This document shows positions 1 to 9,953 of a stretch of DNA of 64,000 bases, in pieces; the first letter of the stretch is position 1, and every line of letters begins with the position of its first letter. The notes under the pieces are model-generated. The model did no database searches. It had not been told where the DNA came from and worked only from the letters and a program-made list of their open reading frames with translations. The translations under genes were made by a program, and so were the position numbers. The stretch comes from an uncultured Paracoccaceae bacterium (GTDB lineage Bacteria > Pseudomonadota > Alphaproteobacteria > Rhodobacterales > Rhodobacteraceae): contig CANKVU010000010.1 in the NCBI GenBank assembly GCA_947487205.1, forward strand, positions 85,911 to 149,910, given 5' to 3'.

Positions 1-1118
1 CGGCCTCGAACTTCGTCATCGGCATGGGCGCCTTCGTCCTGATCGGGCTGGTCGGCCCGATGGCCGAGGGGCTGTCCCTGCCCACCGCCCGGATCGGCAC
101 GGCGATGACGACCTATGCCGTGGCCTATGCCGTGCTCTCGCCGCTCCTCGTCGCCGCGACCGGCGCGATGGGCCGGCGGCGGGTGCTGGCGATGGGCATG
201 GGCCTCTTCGCGCTGGGCAGCGCCGGCACCGCCCTGTCCGGGGGCGAGCTCGCCCTCCATCTCAGCCGGATCGCGGCCGCCGCCGGGGCGGGGATGGTCA
301 CCCCCGTCACCTCCTCCGTCGCCGCCGCCCTCGCCCCGCCGGAACGGCGCGGCGCGGCGCTCGCCGCGGTAATTATCGGGCTGACGGTCGCGCAGGTCGC
401 GGGCGTGCCCGCCGGCAGCTTCGTGGGCTACACGTTCGGCTGGCGCGCGGGCTTTGCCATGGTGGTCCTGCTGGCCCTGCCCTGCCTGTGGCTGATCTGG
501 ACCCGCGTGCCACGCGGGCTGGAGATCCCGCCCGCCTCGCTCGGCGATCTCGGCCGGACGCTGGCGAACGGCCCGGCGATGCTGGCGATCCTGTTCACCG
601 CCACGTTCCTGGGCTCGATCTACGTCCTCTACACCTATCTCGCGCCGCTCCTCGAACAGATCATGGGCTACGGGCGCAACGGGGTGACGGCGATCCTCCT
701 GGTCTTCGGCGCGGGCGCGGTGCTCGGCAACGTCGCGGGCGGGCGCATGGCCGACCGGCTGGGACCCGTCGCGACGCTCCTGATCCTGTCGGGCGGCCAG
801 GCGCTGATCATGCCGCTCTTCGCCCTCTTGCCGACGGGCGACGCGGCGCTCGTGGGCCTCGTGGCGCTCTGGTCGGTCTTCGGCTGGTCGTTCATGGCCG
901 GTCAGCAGGTCCGCATCCTGTCGATCCTGCCCGAACGCCCCGGCGTGGTCCTGTCGCTCAACGCCGCCGCGATCTATGTCGGGGCGGCGGCCGGATCGGC
1001 GGTCGGCGCCGGCGTGATCGGCGCCGCCTCGCTGCGCTGGCTCGGCCCCGCGGCGGGGGCGGGCGCCGCGCTCGCCTTCGCCCATGTCGCGCTCAGCCGC
1101 CGCGTCAGCGGGCGCTAG
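1..1118 (+). CDS. MFS transporter (DHA1/AraJ-like), 5' end cut by window edge
   Basis: A major facilitator superfamily exporter, probably proton-coupled drug or sugar efflux in the inner membrane. The reading frame is open to the window edge (first full codon at 3, reading ASNFVIG), so the gene starts upstream and the ATG at 24 lies inside the first membrane helix rather than at the true start. About 370 residues remain, with the alternating hydrophobic segments of a 12-helix carrier. The short GAMGRRR loop after the second helix is the family's motif A region. The last 14 bases overlap the convergent rsmD gene. The substrate cannot be read from sequence. Confidence 0.8.
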   Translation, partial: ASNFVIGMGAFVLIGLVGPMAEGLSLPTARIGTAMTTYAVAYAVLSPLLVAATGAMGRRRVLAMGMGLFALGSAGTALSGGELALHLSRIAAAAGAGMVTPVTSSVAAALAPPERRGAALAAVIIGLTVAQVAGVPAGSFVGYTFGWRAGFAMVVLLALPCLWLIWTRVPRGLEIPPASLGDLGRTLANGPAMLAILFTATFLGSIYVLYTYLAPLLEQIMGYGRNGVTAILLVFGAGAVLGNVAGGRMADRLGPVATLLILSGGQALIMPLFALLPTGDAALVGLVALWSVFGWSFMAGQQVRILSILPERPGVVLSLNAAAIYVGAAAGSAVGAGVIGAASLRWLGPAAGAGAALAFAHVALSRRVSGR

Positions 1119-1662
1119 CGAAGGTCATCCAGGTGTCGCCCGTGCGCCGCGCCTCCAGCCGCTCGAACGCCTCGGGCAGGTCCGCCTCGGCCGCATCCTC
1201 CCACACGACGAGCGCCCCGGGCGCGATCCAGCCGCCCGCCCGCGCCGCCGCCAGCGCGCGGGCGCCCAGGGCGGTGCCGTAGGGCGGGTCGAGGAACACC
1301 AGGCCGGCCGCACCCTCCGCCGGCCCCAGCCGCGTGGCGTCGCGCTTGACGATGCGGGTGCGCGCCGCCTCGCCCAGCGCGGCGACGTTCGCCTCCAGAA
1401 GGTCCAGCGCCTTGCGCCCCCGCTCGACGAACACCGCCCGCTCCGCGCCCCGCGACAACGCCTCCAGGCCCAGCGCCCCGGTCCCCGCGAACAGGTCCAG
1501 CACCGCCGCCCCCGCCACCGGATCGCCATAGCGCCCGCCCTCCAGCACGCCGAAGAGCCGCTCGCGCACCCGGTCGGTGGTGGGGCGCAGATGGGCGGCC
1601 GGATCGCCCCGCCCCAGCGCGGCCAGGCGTCGCCCCCGGTGGGTGCCGCCGATGATCCTCAC
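1105..1662 (-). CDS. rsmD: 16S rRNA (guanine(966)-N2)-methyltransferase RsmD
   Basis: Methylates G966 of 16S rRNA in the assembled 30S subunit using SAM. The 185-aa protein has the Rossmann motif I (LDLFAGTGALG, residues 55-65) and the N6/N2-methyltransferase signature DPPY at 125-128. Length fits the family (180-190 aa). The start is taken as the GTG at 1662-1660, which gives the usual VRIIGG N-terminus and overlaps the stop of the upstream oxidoreductase by four bases (GTGA), so the two are probably translationally coupled. Its 3' end overlaps the convergent MFS gene by 14 bases. Confidence 0.9.
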   Translation of the reverse strand: MRIIGGTHRGRRLAALGRGDPAAHLRPTTDRVRERLFGVLEGGRYGDPVAGAAVLDLFAGTGALGLEALSRGAERAVFVERGRKALDLLEANVAALGEAARTRIVKRDATRLGPAEGAAGLVFLDPPYGTALGARALAAARAGGWIAPGALVVWEDAAEADLPEAFERLEARRTGDTWMTFASAR

Positions 1663-2861
1663 GCCAGCAGGGTCTTGAGGTTGGTGTCGGGGTCCGCGAT
1701 GGCGGCCGGATCGGGCGACCGCCCGGCCTCCAGCAGGCGCTTGCCGACCATGTAGGCCTTCGCATCGCCGATCGAATCCACCGCCAGCAGGTGGTCGCCG
1801 CGATAGTACCAGTGCGACACCGCCGGCAACTGGCCGCGCGTCACCACCCGGTCGTGGCCGGCCGACAGGCCCGCGATCTGCATCTTCACCTCGTACTGGT
1901 CCGACCAGAACCACGGCACCGGGGCATAGGGCAATCCGGCGCCCAGCATGTTGCGGGCCACCGCATTGCCCATGTCGATGGCGTTCTGCACCGATTCGAG
2001 GCGCAGCCGCCCGCCCCGCCACGGGAACGAGGCGCAATCGCCCGCCGCCCAGATCCGCGGGTCCGACGTGCGCCCCAGCGCGTCCACCGCGACGCCGTTG
2101 TCGGTGGCCAGGCCCGCCGCCTCGGCGATGGCGCAGCGCGGATCGACGCCGATGCCGACGATGGCCAGGTCCGCCGCGATCTCTTCGCCGCCGTCCAGTT
2201 CGGCGCCCACCACATGCGCCTCGCCGATCAGGCGGGCCAGCCCCACGCCCTCGCGGATCGTGACGCCCCGGTCGCGGTGGATCGTCCGCATCACCGCCGC
2301 CGTCCGCTCCGAGGCGACGCGGCCCAGGATGCGCGGCCCGGACTCGATCACGGTCACGTTGGCGCCGATCTTGCGCGCCACCGACGCCGCCTCCAGACCG
2401 ATATAGCCGCCCCCCACCACCAGCACGCGGCACGCGCGGCGCAGAGCCGGGGCCAGCGCGTCGATATCGGCCAGCGTGCGGACCACATGCGCGCCGTCGA
2501 GGTCACCGCCCATCTCCGCCGGAAGGGTCCGCGCCGCCAGGCCCGTCGTCAGGGCCAGCGTCTCGTAGGCGATGGCCTCCCCCGCCACCGTGACGCGGCG
2601 CCGGTCGCGGTCGATCGCCTCCACCGCGGCGCCCAGCCGCAGCTCGATCTCGTGCTCGGCGTACCATTCCGCGGGCCGCAGGAAGAGCCGCTCGCGCGCC
2701 ATCTCCCCCAGCAGGTATCCCTTCGACAGCGGCGGGCGCTGATAGGGGGGGTACGGCTCCGCCCCGATCAGCGTCAGCGGGCCGCCGAACCCTTCGGCCC
2801 TCAACGTGGTGCAGAGGCTCAAGCCCGCCTGCCCCGCCCCGATCACGACGATGCCGCTCAT
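1659..2861 (-). CDS. FAD/NAD(P)-dependent ferredoxin (rubredoxin)-type reductase
   Basis: A 400-aa pyridine nucleotide-disulfide oxidoreductase-fold flavoprotein of the ferredoxin/rubredoxin/putidaredoxin reductase group. It has an N-terminal FAD dinucleotide fold (GAGQAG, residues 8-13), a central NAD(P)H fold (GGGYIG, about 150-155), and the second FAD motif WAAGDCASFP near 275. There is no CxxxxC redox-active disulfide, which fits a ferredoxin reductase rather than a thioredoxin or lipoamide reductase. Such enzymes pass electrons from NAD(P)H to a small [2Fe-2S] protein or to a Rieske oxygenase. No partner gene is nearby; the only neighbour in the unit is rsmD. Confidence 0.8.
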   Translation of the reverse strand: MSGIVVIGAGQAGLSLCTTLRAEGFGGPLTLIGAEPYPPYQRPPLSKGYLLGEMARERLFLRPAEWYAEHEIELRLGAAVEAIDRDRRRVTVAGEAIAYETLALTTGLAARTLPAEMGGDLDGAHVVRTLADIDALAPALRRACRVLVVGGGYIGLEAASVARKIGANVTVIESGPRILGRVASERTAAVMRTIHRDRGVTIREGVGLARLIGEAHVVGAELDGGEEIAADLAIVGIGVDPRCAIAEAAGLATDNGVAVDALGRTSDPRIWAAGDCASFPWRGGRLRLESVQNAIDMGNAVARNMLGAGLPYAPVPWFWSDQYEVKMQIAGLSAGHDRVVTRGQLPAVSHWYYRGDHLLAVDSIGDAKAYMVGKRLLEAGRSPDPAAIADPDTNLKTLLA

Positions 2862-2936
2862 CTCCGCGCCCCCCGCTGGCGATCCTGCGTCCTCCGGCTA
2901 TAACCGGGGGCGACACCTCTTGAAAGGAGCGACGCG

Positions 2937-3428
2937 ATGCCGATCAGCGAAGGCGACACGCTGCCCGATGCCACCCTCCACGCCACCGGACCGGACGGCC
3001 GTCCGGCCCCGGTTTCCCTGTCCGACCGGCTGGCCGGCCGCAAGGTCGTCATCTTCGGCCTTCCGGGCGCCTTCACCGGCACCTGCACCACCGCGCACGT
3101 GCCGAGCTTCATCCGCACCGCCGAGCAGTTCCGCGCCAAGGGCGTGGACGAGATCATCTGCCTGGCCGTCAACGACGCCTTCGTGCTGAAGGCCTGGAGC
3201 GAGCAGACCGGCGCGGCCGCGGCCGGGATCACCCATCTGGGCGATCCGGGCGCCGAGTTCACCAAGGCCATCGGGATGGAGTTCACCGCCCCGCCCGTGG
3301 GATTCTACGACCGCTCCAAGCGCTACGCGATGGTGGTCGAGGACGGCGTGGTCCGGACCCTCCAGGCCGACGAGGATTCCGGCACCTGCGACCTGTCGGG
3401 CGGCGAATCGCTCCTCGAAACGCTGTGA
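2937..3428 (+). CDS. Peroxiredoxin, Prx5 type
   Basis: Thiol peroxidase of the atypical 2-Cys Prx5 class, 163 aa, reducing hydrogen peroxide and alkyl hydroperoxides in the cytoplasm. The active site PGAFTGTCTTAHVPSF holds the peroxidatic Cys50, with the catalytic Thr47 before it. A second cysteine near residue 153 (SGTCDLSGG) is in place to act as resolving cysteine. A strong AAAGGAG ribosome site lies 8 bases before the ATG. It is divergent from the flavoprotein reductase across 75 bases. Confidence 0.9.
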   Translation: MPISEGDTLPDATLHATGPDGRPAPVSLSDRLAGRKVVIFGLPGAFTGTCTTAHVPSFIRTAEQFRAKGVDEIICLAVNDAFVLKAWSEQTGAAAAGITHLGDPGAEFTKAIGMEFTAPPVGFYDRSKRYAMVVEDGVVRTLQADEDSGTCDLSGGESLLETL

Positions 3429-3436
3429 GGCGGCGA

Positions 3437-3457
3437 GCGGCGGGCCCGTCCCGCCGC
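3437..3457. terminator. Hairpin between convergent peroxiredoxin and mscS
   Basis: Perfect 8-bp inverted repeat GCGGCGGG / CCCGCCGC with a 5-base loop, in the 43-base gap between two convergent genes. Probably a bidirectional terminator, although no T-run follows on either strand. Confidence 0.45.
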
Positions 3458-3471
3458 CCGCGCCCGGCCGC

Positions 3472-4404
3472 TCAGGCCGGGCGCGCCGCCCCGCCGGCCG
3501 CGTCGTCCCCGCTTTGGCGCCGCCGGGTCCCGCGGCCCGCCTCCTCCGCCTCGTCCCGCGTCACGTGCAGCCTGCGGGTCGGGAACGGGATGTCGACGCC
3601 GGCGGCGTCCAGCGCCTCCTTCACCTTGCGCTTCATGTCCGCCTGGTAAGCGAAGAAGTCGTCCGCCGACACCCAGGCCCGGACCAGGAAATCGACCGAG
3701 GAATCGCCCAGGTTGTTGACCTGAAGGAACAGGTCCTCGGACAGGTCGGTGCGCGCGTCCCCGGTGATCGTCTGCCGGATCACCCGCTCCGCCTCGGCGA
3801 GGTCGGCGCCGTAGCCCACGCCGAAGGTCCATTCCGCGCGCCTGCGGTCGTAGGCCGAGTAATTGACGATCGTGTTCCCCCAGACCTCGGAATTGGGAAT
3901 GATGATCTGGTAATTGCCGATCGAGGCCAGCTCGGTGAAGTTCAGCGTGATCTCCTTCACCGTGCCCATCTGCCCCGCGACCTCGACGAAGTCGCCCTCC
4001 TTGATCGGTCGGAAGAAGATGATCATCACCCCCGCCGCGACATTGGCCAGCGTCCCCTGCAGGGCCAGGCCCACCGCCAGCCCCGCCGCGCCGATCGCGG
4101 CCACGATCGAGGTCGTCTGGACGCCGAACGTGTTCAGCACGAAGAGGAAGGTGAAGGTCAGCACGACATAGCGCGCGAGGTTGCCCAGGAAGTTGAACAG
4201 CGTCGTGTCGAGCTGCGGCTTGCGCCCGCCGATGCCGCGAACGCGTCGCTTCACCCACCCCGCGATCGTGTAGCCGATGAACAGGATGACGATCGCGGCC
4301 AGCACGTCGCCCAGAAGCGACATGAGGAATTCCAGCGTCAGCAGGTCGCGCAGCGTCTGCCCGTCCCCGAGGGAGAAGTTCAGCACGGGGTCCAGCAGGT
4401 TCAC
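3472..4404 (-). CDS. Small-conductance mechanosensitive channel (MscS family)
   Basis: Membrane-tension-gated channel that releases solutes on hypo-osmotic shock. The 310-aa protein has three N-terminal membrane segments. The pore helix is glycine/alanine rich ([20 protein letters not shown]), followed by the beta domain ([13 protein letters not shown]) and the cytoplasmic vestibule. The start is the GTG at 4404-4402, overlapping the stop of the pterin dehydratase by four bases (GTGA). The longer frame upstream has no membrane-protein character. The C-terminal 30 residues are charged and low-complexity. It is the last gene of a five-gene minus-strand run. Confidence 0.88.
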   Translation of the reverse strand: MNLLDPVLNFSLGDGQTLRDLLTLEFLMSLLGDVLAAIVILFIGYTIAGWVKRRVRGIGGRKPQLDTTLFNFLGNLARYVVLTFTFLFVLNTFGVQTTSIVAAIGAAGLAVGLALQGTLANVAAGVMIIFFRPIKEGDFVEVAGQMGTVKEITLNFTELASIGNYQIIIPNSEVWGNTIVNYSAYDRRRAEWTFGVGYGADLAEAERVIRQTITGDARTDLSEDLFLQVNNLGDSSVDFLVRAWVSADDFFAYQADMKRKVKEALDAAGVDIPFPTRRLHVTRDEAEEAGRGTRRRQSGDDAAGGAARPA

Positions 4405-4694
4405 GCCAGCTCCTCCATGATCCCCGCCAGCTCGGTATCGCGCTTCGTCAGCCCCCCCGCATCGTGGCTCGTCAGCGTGACCTCGACGCGGTTGTAGGTG
4501 TTCGCCCATTCGGGATGGTGGTTCATCCGCTCGGCATGGATGGCGACCTTCGTCATCCAGCCGAAGGCCGACACGAAATCGCGAAAGCTGAAGGTCTTGG
4601 ACAGCGCGTCGCGTCCCTCGACCTCGCTCCAGCCGGCGCTCTTCAGCGGTTCGAGCGCGTCGGCGCGCGCCTCTCCGGTCAGCGTGTCGCTCAT
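4401..4694 (-). CDS. phhB: Pterin-4a-carbinolamine dehydratase
   Basis: Dehydrates 4a-hydroxytetrahydropterin to quinonoid dihydropterin, recycling the cofactor of aromatic amino acid hydroxylases or acting in pterin metabolism generally. The 97-aa length is typical, and the active-site block [14 protein letters not shown] sits at about residues 59-72. It overlaps both neighbours by four bases (ATGA with the DUF482 gene, GTGA with mscS). No phenylalanine hydroxylase is visible nearby. Confidence 0.9.
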   Translation of the reverse strand: MSDTLTGEARADALEPLKSAGWSEVEGRDALSKTFSFRDFVSAFGWMTKVAIHAERMNHHPEWANTYNRVEVTLTSHDAGGLTKRDTELAGIMEELA

Positions 4695-5881
4695 TCGCTC
4701 TCTCCTTTCGTCTTCCTGAAGGGGCCGAAGCTCGTCAGCACCTCAATCTCCTCGTCCACGGCGCGCCGCTCGGCGTCGAGGAACTGCTCCACGGCGCGGC
4801 GGAACCCCGGATCGGCGATCCAGTGCAGCGAATGGACCGGATGCGGCATGTAACCGCGCGCCAGCTTGTGCTCGCCCTGCGCCCCGGCCTCGACGCGGGC
4901 CAGCCCGTGCGCCAGTGCCCAGTCGATCGCCTGGTAATAGCACAGCTCGAAATGCAGGAACGGCACGTCCTCGACGCAGCCCCAGTAGCGCCCGTAAAGG
5001 ACCTCGCGCCCGATCAGGTTCAGCGCCCCGGCGATCGGGCGGTCGGCCTCGTCGAGCGCCAGGATCAGCAGGATGTCGTCCCGCAGATGCGCCTGGGCCT
5101 GCCGGAAGAAGTCCCGCGTCAGGTAGGGCCGGCCCCATTTCCGCGCGCCGGTGTCCTGGTAGAAGGTCCAGAACGCCTCCCAGTGCTCTTCCGTGATCTC
5201 GTCGCCCGTCAGGTGCACGATCCGGCCGCCGAACGCCTGCGCCTCGCGCCGTTCCTTGCGGATGTTCTTGCGCTTGCGCGACGACAGCGAGGCCAGGAAT
5301 CCCTCGAAATCGCCGTACTCCTCGTCGAACCAGTGGAATTGCTGCCCGGTGCGCCGCAAGAGGCCCATCTCCGCGCCCGCCTCCGCCTCGGCGGCGGTGC
5401 AGAACGTGACGTGGAGCGACGACAGGTCGTTGCCGTCGGCCAGCCGCACCGCGCCTTCGACCAGGGCCGCGCGGCCCATCTCCTCGCACCCCGGCAGGCA
5501 CAGGAACCGCCGCCCCGTCGCGGGCGTGAAGGGCACCGCGACCTGCAATTTCGGGTAATACTCGCCCCCCGCCTGCTCCAGCGCATGGGCCCAGGCGTGG
5601 TCGAACACGTATTCCCCCTGGCTGTGACCCTTGGCATAGAGCGGCGCGCAGGCGACGATCCGACCGCCGAGCCGCGCGGTCAGGTAATGCGGCTCCCATC
5701 CCGTGCCCGGGCCGACCGATCCCGACGCCTCTAGCGCCATCAGGAAGCGGTGGGTGGTGAAGGGGTCGTGGGGGCGTCCGCCGTCGGCCGCCTCGGGGCA
5801 GGCGCAGGCATCCCACTCGGCGGGGTCGATATCCGCCAGCGAGCGGTGCGCGGCGATCTCGATCTGGGGGGCATCCGTCAT
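4691..5881 (-). CDS. DUF482/FemAB-like acyltransferase family protein
   Basis: A 396-aa protein of the DUF482 (peptidogalycan biosynthesis-like) family, which has a GNAT/FemAB-type fold. Family signatures include [14 protein letters not shown] around residues 206-220, GALNLIG and YGRYWGC near 285-300, and a conserved HELC-type segment ([12 protein letters not shown]). The substrate is unknown. The FemAB relation suggests aminoacyl or acyl transfer to a cell-envelope molecule, but this is inference. It is coupled to phhB by an ATGA overlap and lies 31 bases after the GDPD gene. Confidence 0.8.
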   Translation of the reverse strand: MTDAPQIEIAAHRSLADIDPAEWDACACPEAADGGRPHDPFTTHRFLMALEASGSVGPGTGWEPHYLTARLGGRIVACAPLYAKGHSQGEYVFDHAWAHALEQAGGEYYPKLQVAVPFTPATGRRFLCLPGCEEMGRAALVEGAVRLADGNDLSSLHVTFCTAAEAEAGAEMGLLRRTGQQFHWFDEEYGDFEGFLASLSSRKRKNIRKERREAQAFGGRIVHLTGDEITEEHWEAFWTFYQDTGARKWGRPYLTRDFFRQAQAHLRDDILLILALDEADRPIAGALNLIGREVLYGRYWGCVEDVPFLHFELCYYQAIDWALAHGLARVEAGAQGEHKLARGYMPHPVHSLHWIADPGFRRAVEQFLDAERRAVDEEIEVLTSFGPFRKTKGESE

Positions 5882-5912
5882 GGGCCCAGAGGTGGCGCGC
5901 CGCCGGGGCGCT

Positions 5913-6833
5913 TCAAGTCGGGCGGAACCCCTCGAAGGTGATCTGATCCGCGACCTTCCGCGCCGCCCGTCCGGCCTCGGGCGACCGGATCGTCCAGGTC
6001 AGGACCGGCAGGCCCGCCGCCTTCAGCTCCGCCACCCGCGCCCGCTCCAGATCCGCCGCCTCGTGGCTGACGAAGGCCGCCCCGACCCGCTCCGCGTCGG
6101 GGATGGCGCGCAGCTCCTCCCGCCGCCCGGCCGGCAGGGACCAATCCGCGCCGAACGCCGCCGTGGTCAGGCCCCGCGGCACCGCCGGCGCGATCGCCGC
6201 CATCCGCGCCACCATGTCGGGGTTGAACGACATCACCGCCACCGGCCCGGCATATCCGGCAAGCGCCCGGGCCACCGCGCCCTCCAGAACGCCGTCCGTC
6301 CCGTCGAGGCCCCCCGACTGGTCCTTCAGCTCGATCAGCAGCGGCACCGCGCCGCGGATGTCGCGCAACACCTCGGCAAGGGTCGGGATCCACTGGCCGG
6401 TCCCCGGCAGCCTCAGCCCCTCGAGCTTGCGCGCCCGCCGCGCCCGCACCGGGCCGCGGGCCCGGGTCATCCGGTCGAGGGTGGCATCGTGGAACACCAT
6501 CGCCACCCCGTCGGCGGAGGGCTGCACGTCGATCTCGATCCCGTATCCCGCCGCGACCGCGGCACGGACCGCGCCGGGGCCGTTCTCCGGCAGTTCCGCG
6601 TCGTGCAGCGCCCGGTGCGCGAACGGCCGGTCGAGGAACCCCGCGGGCAGGGGCACCCGCCGCGCCGGCCCGGCCTCCTCGCCCCGCTCGAGCGCCGCCT
6701 CCCGCGCCGCGATGGCCGCGATCAGCGGCAGGCGGGGCGGACGGTCGCGCAGGCCCTCGCGCACCGCCACCCGCGCCCGGCCCTGCCCCATCCGGTGCTC
6801 CCACCGCGCCCGGGCGGTCGGCTCGTCGACCAT
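5913..6833 (-). CDS. Glycerophosphodiester phosphodiesterase family protein
   Basis: Hydrolyses glycerophosphodiesters to an alcohol and glycerol-3-phosphate. The TIM-barrel motifs are visible: FAHRALHD (first catalytic His), ENGPGAVRAAVAAG, and EIDVQPSADGVAMVFHD (metal ligands and second His). The open frame gives 306 aa, but family members in this group usually begin close to the LPAGFL segment. A GTG at 6656-6654 would give a 247-aa protein of normal length. The extra 59 residues are arginine-rich, so the start is uncertain. No signal peptide is evident, which suggests a cytoplasmic enzyme. Confidence 0.82.
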   Translation of the reverse strand: MVDEPTARARWEHRMGQGRARVAVREGLRDRPPRLPLIAAIAAREAALERGEEAGPARRVPLPAGFLDRPFAHRALHDAELPENGPGAVRAAVAAGYGIEIDVQPSADGVAMVFHDATLDRMTRARGPVRARRARKLEGLRLPGTGQWIPTLAEVLRDIRGAVPLLIELKDQSGGLDGTDGVLEGAVARALAGYAGPVAVMSFNPDMVARMAAIAPAVPRGLTTAAFGADWSLPAGRREELRAIPDAERVGAAFVSHEAADLERARVAELKAAGLPVLTWTIRSPEAGRAARKVADQITFEGFRPT

Positions 6834-6842
6834 GGGTCGCGC

Positions 6843-7307
6843 TCACTCCGTCTCGAAGATGCCCTCGATCTCCACCGCCACGCCCATCGGCAGGGCGGCG
6901 ACGCCCACCGCCGAGCGGGTATGCCGCCCCGCATCGCCCAGCACCTCGCCCAGAAGATCCGAGGCGCCGTTCACGACGCCCGGCTGGTCGGTGAAGCCCG
7001 GCGCCGAGGAGACGAAGCCGGTCAGCTTCACCACCCGCCGCAGCCGGTCGAGGTCGCCGTCGCAGGCCGCCTTGACCTGCGCCAGCAGCGCCAGCGCGCA
7101 GGCATGGGCGGCCTCGCGGCCCCGTTCCACGTCGTCCGGGCCGCCCAGCGTGCCGGTGATCAGGCCATCGGGACGCTGGCTGATCTGCCCCGACACGAAC
7201 AGCAGCCCCCCGGCCCTGATCCAGGGCACGTAATTCGCCGCTGGCGCCGGTGCCTCGGGCAGGGTGATGCCCATCTCTCGGAGCTTCGTCTCGACCCGTC
7301 CCGCCAT
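6843..7307 (-). CDS. RidA/YjgF family enamine/imine deaminase
   Basis: RidA-family protein, 154 aa, that hydrolyses reactive 2-aminoacrylate-type enamines or imines made by PLP enzymes. Segments typical of the longer RidA subgroup are present: LLFVSGQISQRPDG, GFVSSAPGFTDQPGVVNGAS and HTRSAVGVAALPMGVAVEIE. The ATG at 7307 is chosen because GGAGAG lies 5 bases before it; the open frame continues 18 codons upstream without a ribosome site. First gene of the run that leads to mscS. Confidence 0.88.
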   Translation of the reverse strand: MAGRVETKLREMGITLPEAPAPAANYVPWIRAGGLLFVSGQISQRPDGLITGTLGGPDDVERGREAAHACALALLAQVKAACDGDLDRLRRVVKLTGFVSSAPGFTDQPGVVNGASDLLGEVLGDAGRHTRSAVGVAALPMGVAVEIEGIFETE

Positions 7308-7435
7308 GTTCTCTCCGTGATTGTGCCGGTCCAGAAAGCCCCGCGGGGCCGGTCGCGTCAACCGCGATCCGCGGCGCCGCGCTTGTGTCGCGCAACCCGG
7401 CGCGCCTATGATCCTCCGATCTGCCCGGAGGAACC

Positions 7436-7858
7436 ATGCCAGCCCGCCTCGCCGTCCTCGCCACCCTCGCCGTCCTCGCCTGTGGCGCCACCCCGCTCGC
7501 CGCGCAGGAGCTGTCCTTCGACGGGCTCTGGCGCGCCAATCCCAACACCGATTGCGCGCGGGAGGAGGGGGCCGGATCGGCGCTCCGGATCGAGAACGAC
7601 GTGCTCCACGGGGTGGAGAACGAGTGCCGTATGACCCGCCCCGTCGCCGTCCGCGACATGGACGCGGTCCTCTACGACATGGAATGCGATGGCGGCGGGG
7701 AGGGCGAAAGCTTCACCGAACGGGCGATGTTCCTCAAGGCCGCCGACGGGGGCCTGTTCCTGGTCTGGAACGGCTACGCCTTCAAGTACGAGGCCTGCGC
7801 GGCCGACCCGGCGCGGGGCACCGTCACCACCTCGGACGAGATCGGCATCGCCGAATAG
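7436..7858 (+). CDS. Small secreted protein of unknown function
   Basis: A 140-aa protein with a clear Sec signal peptide (MPARLAVLATLAVLA..., predicted cleavage after the ALAA near residue 23), so it is probably periplasmic. The mature part is acidic and has four cysteines (DCAR, NECR, DMECDG, YEACAAD) that could form two disulfides. The layout recalls small periplasmic beta-rich proteins, but I do not recognise the family. AGGAGG-type ribosome site before the ATG. It converges on the lytic transglycosylase gene. Confidence 0.7.
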   Translation: MPARLAVLATLAVLACGATPLAAQELSFDGLWRANPNTDCAREEGAGSALRIENDVLHGVENECRMTRPVAVRDMDAVLYDMECDGGGEGESFTERAMFLKAADGGLFLVWNGYAFKYEACAADPARGTVTTSDEIGIAE

Positions 7859-7867
7859 GCCCGGGCC

Positions 7868-9829
7868 CTAGCGCCCCTTCAGCTCCCCGGTCAGATCGAC
7901 GCGCGGCGCCGCCACGCCCAGCCGCGCCCGGTAGACGGGCAGCGATTCGGCCACCCGCATGACGTAGTTGCGCGTCTCGTCGAACGGGATCATCTCGATC
8001 CAGTCGATCACGTCCACGTCCGGGTCGCGCGGATCGCCGCGCTCGCGCATCCACCGCAACGGGCGGCCCGGGCCGGCATTGTATCCCGCGGCGACCAGAA
8101 CCGGGTTCTCGCCGAACCGCCGTTCCAGCCCGGCCAGGTAGGCGGTGCCCAATCGCGCATTGTAGGACGGATCGTCATAGAGCCGGTCGCGGGAGAAGGC
8201 GATGCCCAGCGCCCGCGTCATGTCCATCGCGGTGCCGGGCATCAGCTGCATCAGCCCCCCGGCCCCCACATGCGACGACACGACCGGGTCGAACTCGCTT
8301 TCCCGCCGCGCGATGGCCAGCGCCAGTTCGCGCGCCACCGGCATCGGCTCCACGCCCAGGTCGACGACCGGGTAATAGGCCCGCGGCAGCACGATGCCCG
8401 CCTCGGCGGCGCGCTTGGCGATCCTGAGGGCGATATGCGGCTCGCCCAGGTCGAGCGCCAGGTCGGCCAGCGTGCCCGCCCCCGCCCGGTCCAGGCTCTC
8501 GGTCAGGTGGGTCAGGAACCGCTCCGCCAGCGCCCGGTCGCCGGCCGCCTGCAGCAGCAGCCCCGCCTCCAGCACCGACGAATCCCGGAACGCCGCCTGC
8601 GACAGCGGCCCGAAGGTCTCGGTGCCGGCGAGGGCCGGGTCGAGCGGCACCCCCGCACGCTCGGCCGCCAGCAGCCCGTAGAAACTCGTCTGGTGCTCCG
8701 CCCCGGACGCGAAGGCCGCCTGCGCCGCCGCGCGTCGCCCCGCCGCCGCTTCCGCCCGGCCCAGCCAGTATCCCGCCCGCCCCAGCGAGATCGGCGTGAC
8801 GACCGCGCCGCGCAGGCGCTCGAAATGGCGCGCGGCGTCTTCGGGCCGGTCGAGGAAGCGCAGGGCGGCGAATCCCGCCAGCCATTCCAGATCGGCGAAA
8901 TCCGCCCCGTCGGTCAGGTGGTGGGACGCGGCCAGCGCATAGGCGCGCTCGGCCTCTCCGTCGCGCAGCAGGCGCCGCGCCATGTCGCGCCGCTCCTCCG
9001 CCCATGCCGCCGGCGCGCCCAGCGCCGCGGCCGAGCCCGACCGCTCCAGCAGCAGATCGACCGCCGCGTCGGACCGGTCCGCCGCCAGAAGCTGGCGGAA
9101 CCGCCGATGCGCCAGCCCCGGATCGTCGCGCAGCTCGGCCGGCAGGCGGGCGGCAAGGCGGCGCGCGTCGCCGCCCCGCAGCGCCGCCACCCGGGCGTCG
9201 ATGAGCGCCGCCCGCTGGCCCTCCGCGCGGCCGGCGGCGCGCGCCAGCGCATCCGCCTCCCCCGCCCAGTAGAGCGCCTCGTCCCGCGCCGGCTCCAGCG
9301 GCCGCACCACGTCGGGATAGAGGTCCAGGATCACCCGCTCGGCCTCTGCGGTCAGCGAATGGCTGACCCAGGCCAGCGCCGCCGTGGCCCGCGCGTCGCC
9401 CTCCCGGCCGAGCGCGCGGTAGGCCGCGATCAGCGCCCGCGTGCCCTGCCCCGTGCGCGGCTCCGCGCCGCCGAAGAAGCCCACGATCGCCTCGGCCTGC
9501 GCGGCGCCCCGGGGGGTCAGCGGCAGGTGCCGCTCGGCCCGCCAGCGCAGCAGCGGCAGGCCGGGCCAGTCGGGCCGCCGCGCCAGGAAGGCCGCGGCGG
9601 TCTCGAAATCGCCCCGCCCGGCGCGCAGCGCCATCCAGGTCACGATGTCGCCGGCCACCGGCCCGGCGCGCGCCGCGGCCTCCTCGGCCGCGATCCAGCG
9701 GCCGCGCGCCGCCGCCGCCATCGCCTCGGCCACGCCCAGGAACGCCGCGTTCGCCGCCGGCGGGGGGGCCTGGGCGCGCAGCGGTCCCGCGGCGGTCAGC
9801 AGGCAGAGGATCAGGGCAAGACGGAGCAT
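7868..9829 (-). CDS. Soluble lytic murein transglycosylase (Slt70-like)
   Basis: Periplasmic enzyme that cleaves the MurNAc-GlcNAc bond of peptidoglycan with formation of 1,6-anhydroMurNAc. 653 aa: signal peptide ([14 protein letters not shown]...), a long alpha-helical superhelix up to about residue 480, then a C-terminal lysozyme-like domain. The catalytic Glu is in RRESEFDP, followed by [10 protein letters not shown] and AGYNAGPGR. The ATG at 9829 is chosen because it starts the signal peptide; the frame stays open 24 codons further upstream. The gene is divergent from dapA. Confidence 0.9.
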   Translation of the reverse strand: MLRLALILCLLTAAGPLRAQAPPPAANAAFLGVAEAMAAAARGRWIAAEEAAARAGPVAGDIVTWMALRAGRGDFETAAAFLARRPDWPGLPLLRWRAERHLPLTPRGAAQAEAIVGFFGGAEPRTGQGTRALIAAYRALGREGDARATAALAWVSHSLTAEAERVILDLYPDVVRPLEPARDEALYWAGEADALARAAGRAEGQRAALIDARVAALRGGDARRLAARLPAELRDDPGLAHRRFRQLLAADRSDAAVDLLLERSGSAAALGAPAAWAEERRDMARRLLRDGEAERAYALAASHHLTDGADFADLEWLAGFAALRFLDRPEDAARHFERLRGAVVTPISLGRAGYWLGRAEAAAGRRAAAQAAFASGAEHQTSFYGLLAAERAGVPLDPALAGTETFGPLSQAAFRDSSVLEAGLLLQAAGDRALAERFLTHLTESLDRAGAGTLADLALDLGEPHIALRIAKRAAEAGIVLPRAYYPVVDLGVEPMPVARELALAIARRESEFDPVVSSHVGAGGLMQLMPGTAMDMTRALGIAFSRDRLYDDPSYNARLGTAYLAGLERRFGENPVLVAAGYNAGPGRPLRWMRERGDPRDPDVDVIDWIEMIPFDETRNYVMRVAESLPVYRARLGVAAPRVDLTGELKGR

Positions 9830-9953
9830 CACGTCGCCAGCGATAGGTCCGCACCGGTTAAAGTCCAATTCACGACCTTGGCAACCCTGCGGCCCGGGCA
9901 TAGGGTCCGCGCCACGCCGGACCCCCGGCGCCCCGATGGTTCAGGAGGACAGG

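Noticed and set aside
6657..6833. Long N-terminal extension of the GDPD protein as a real domain
   Set aside because: Arg-rich, without a recognisable fold; more likely an over-extended frame, though the start could not be settled.
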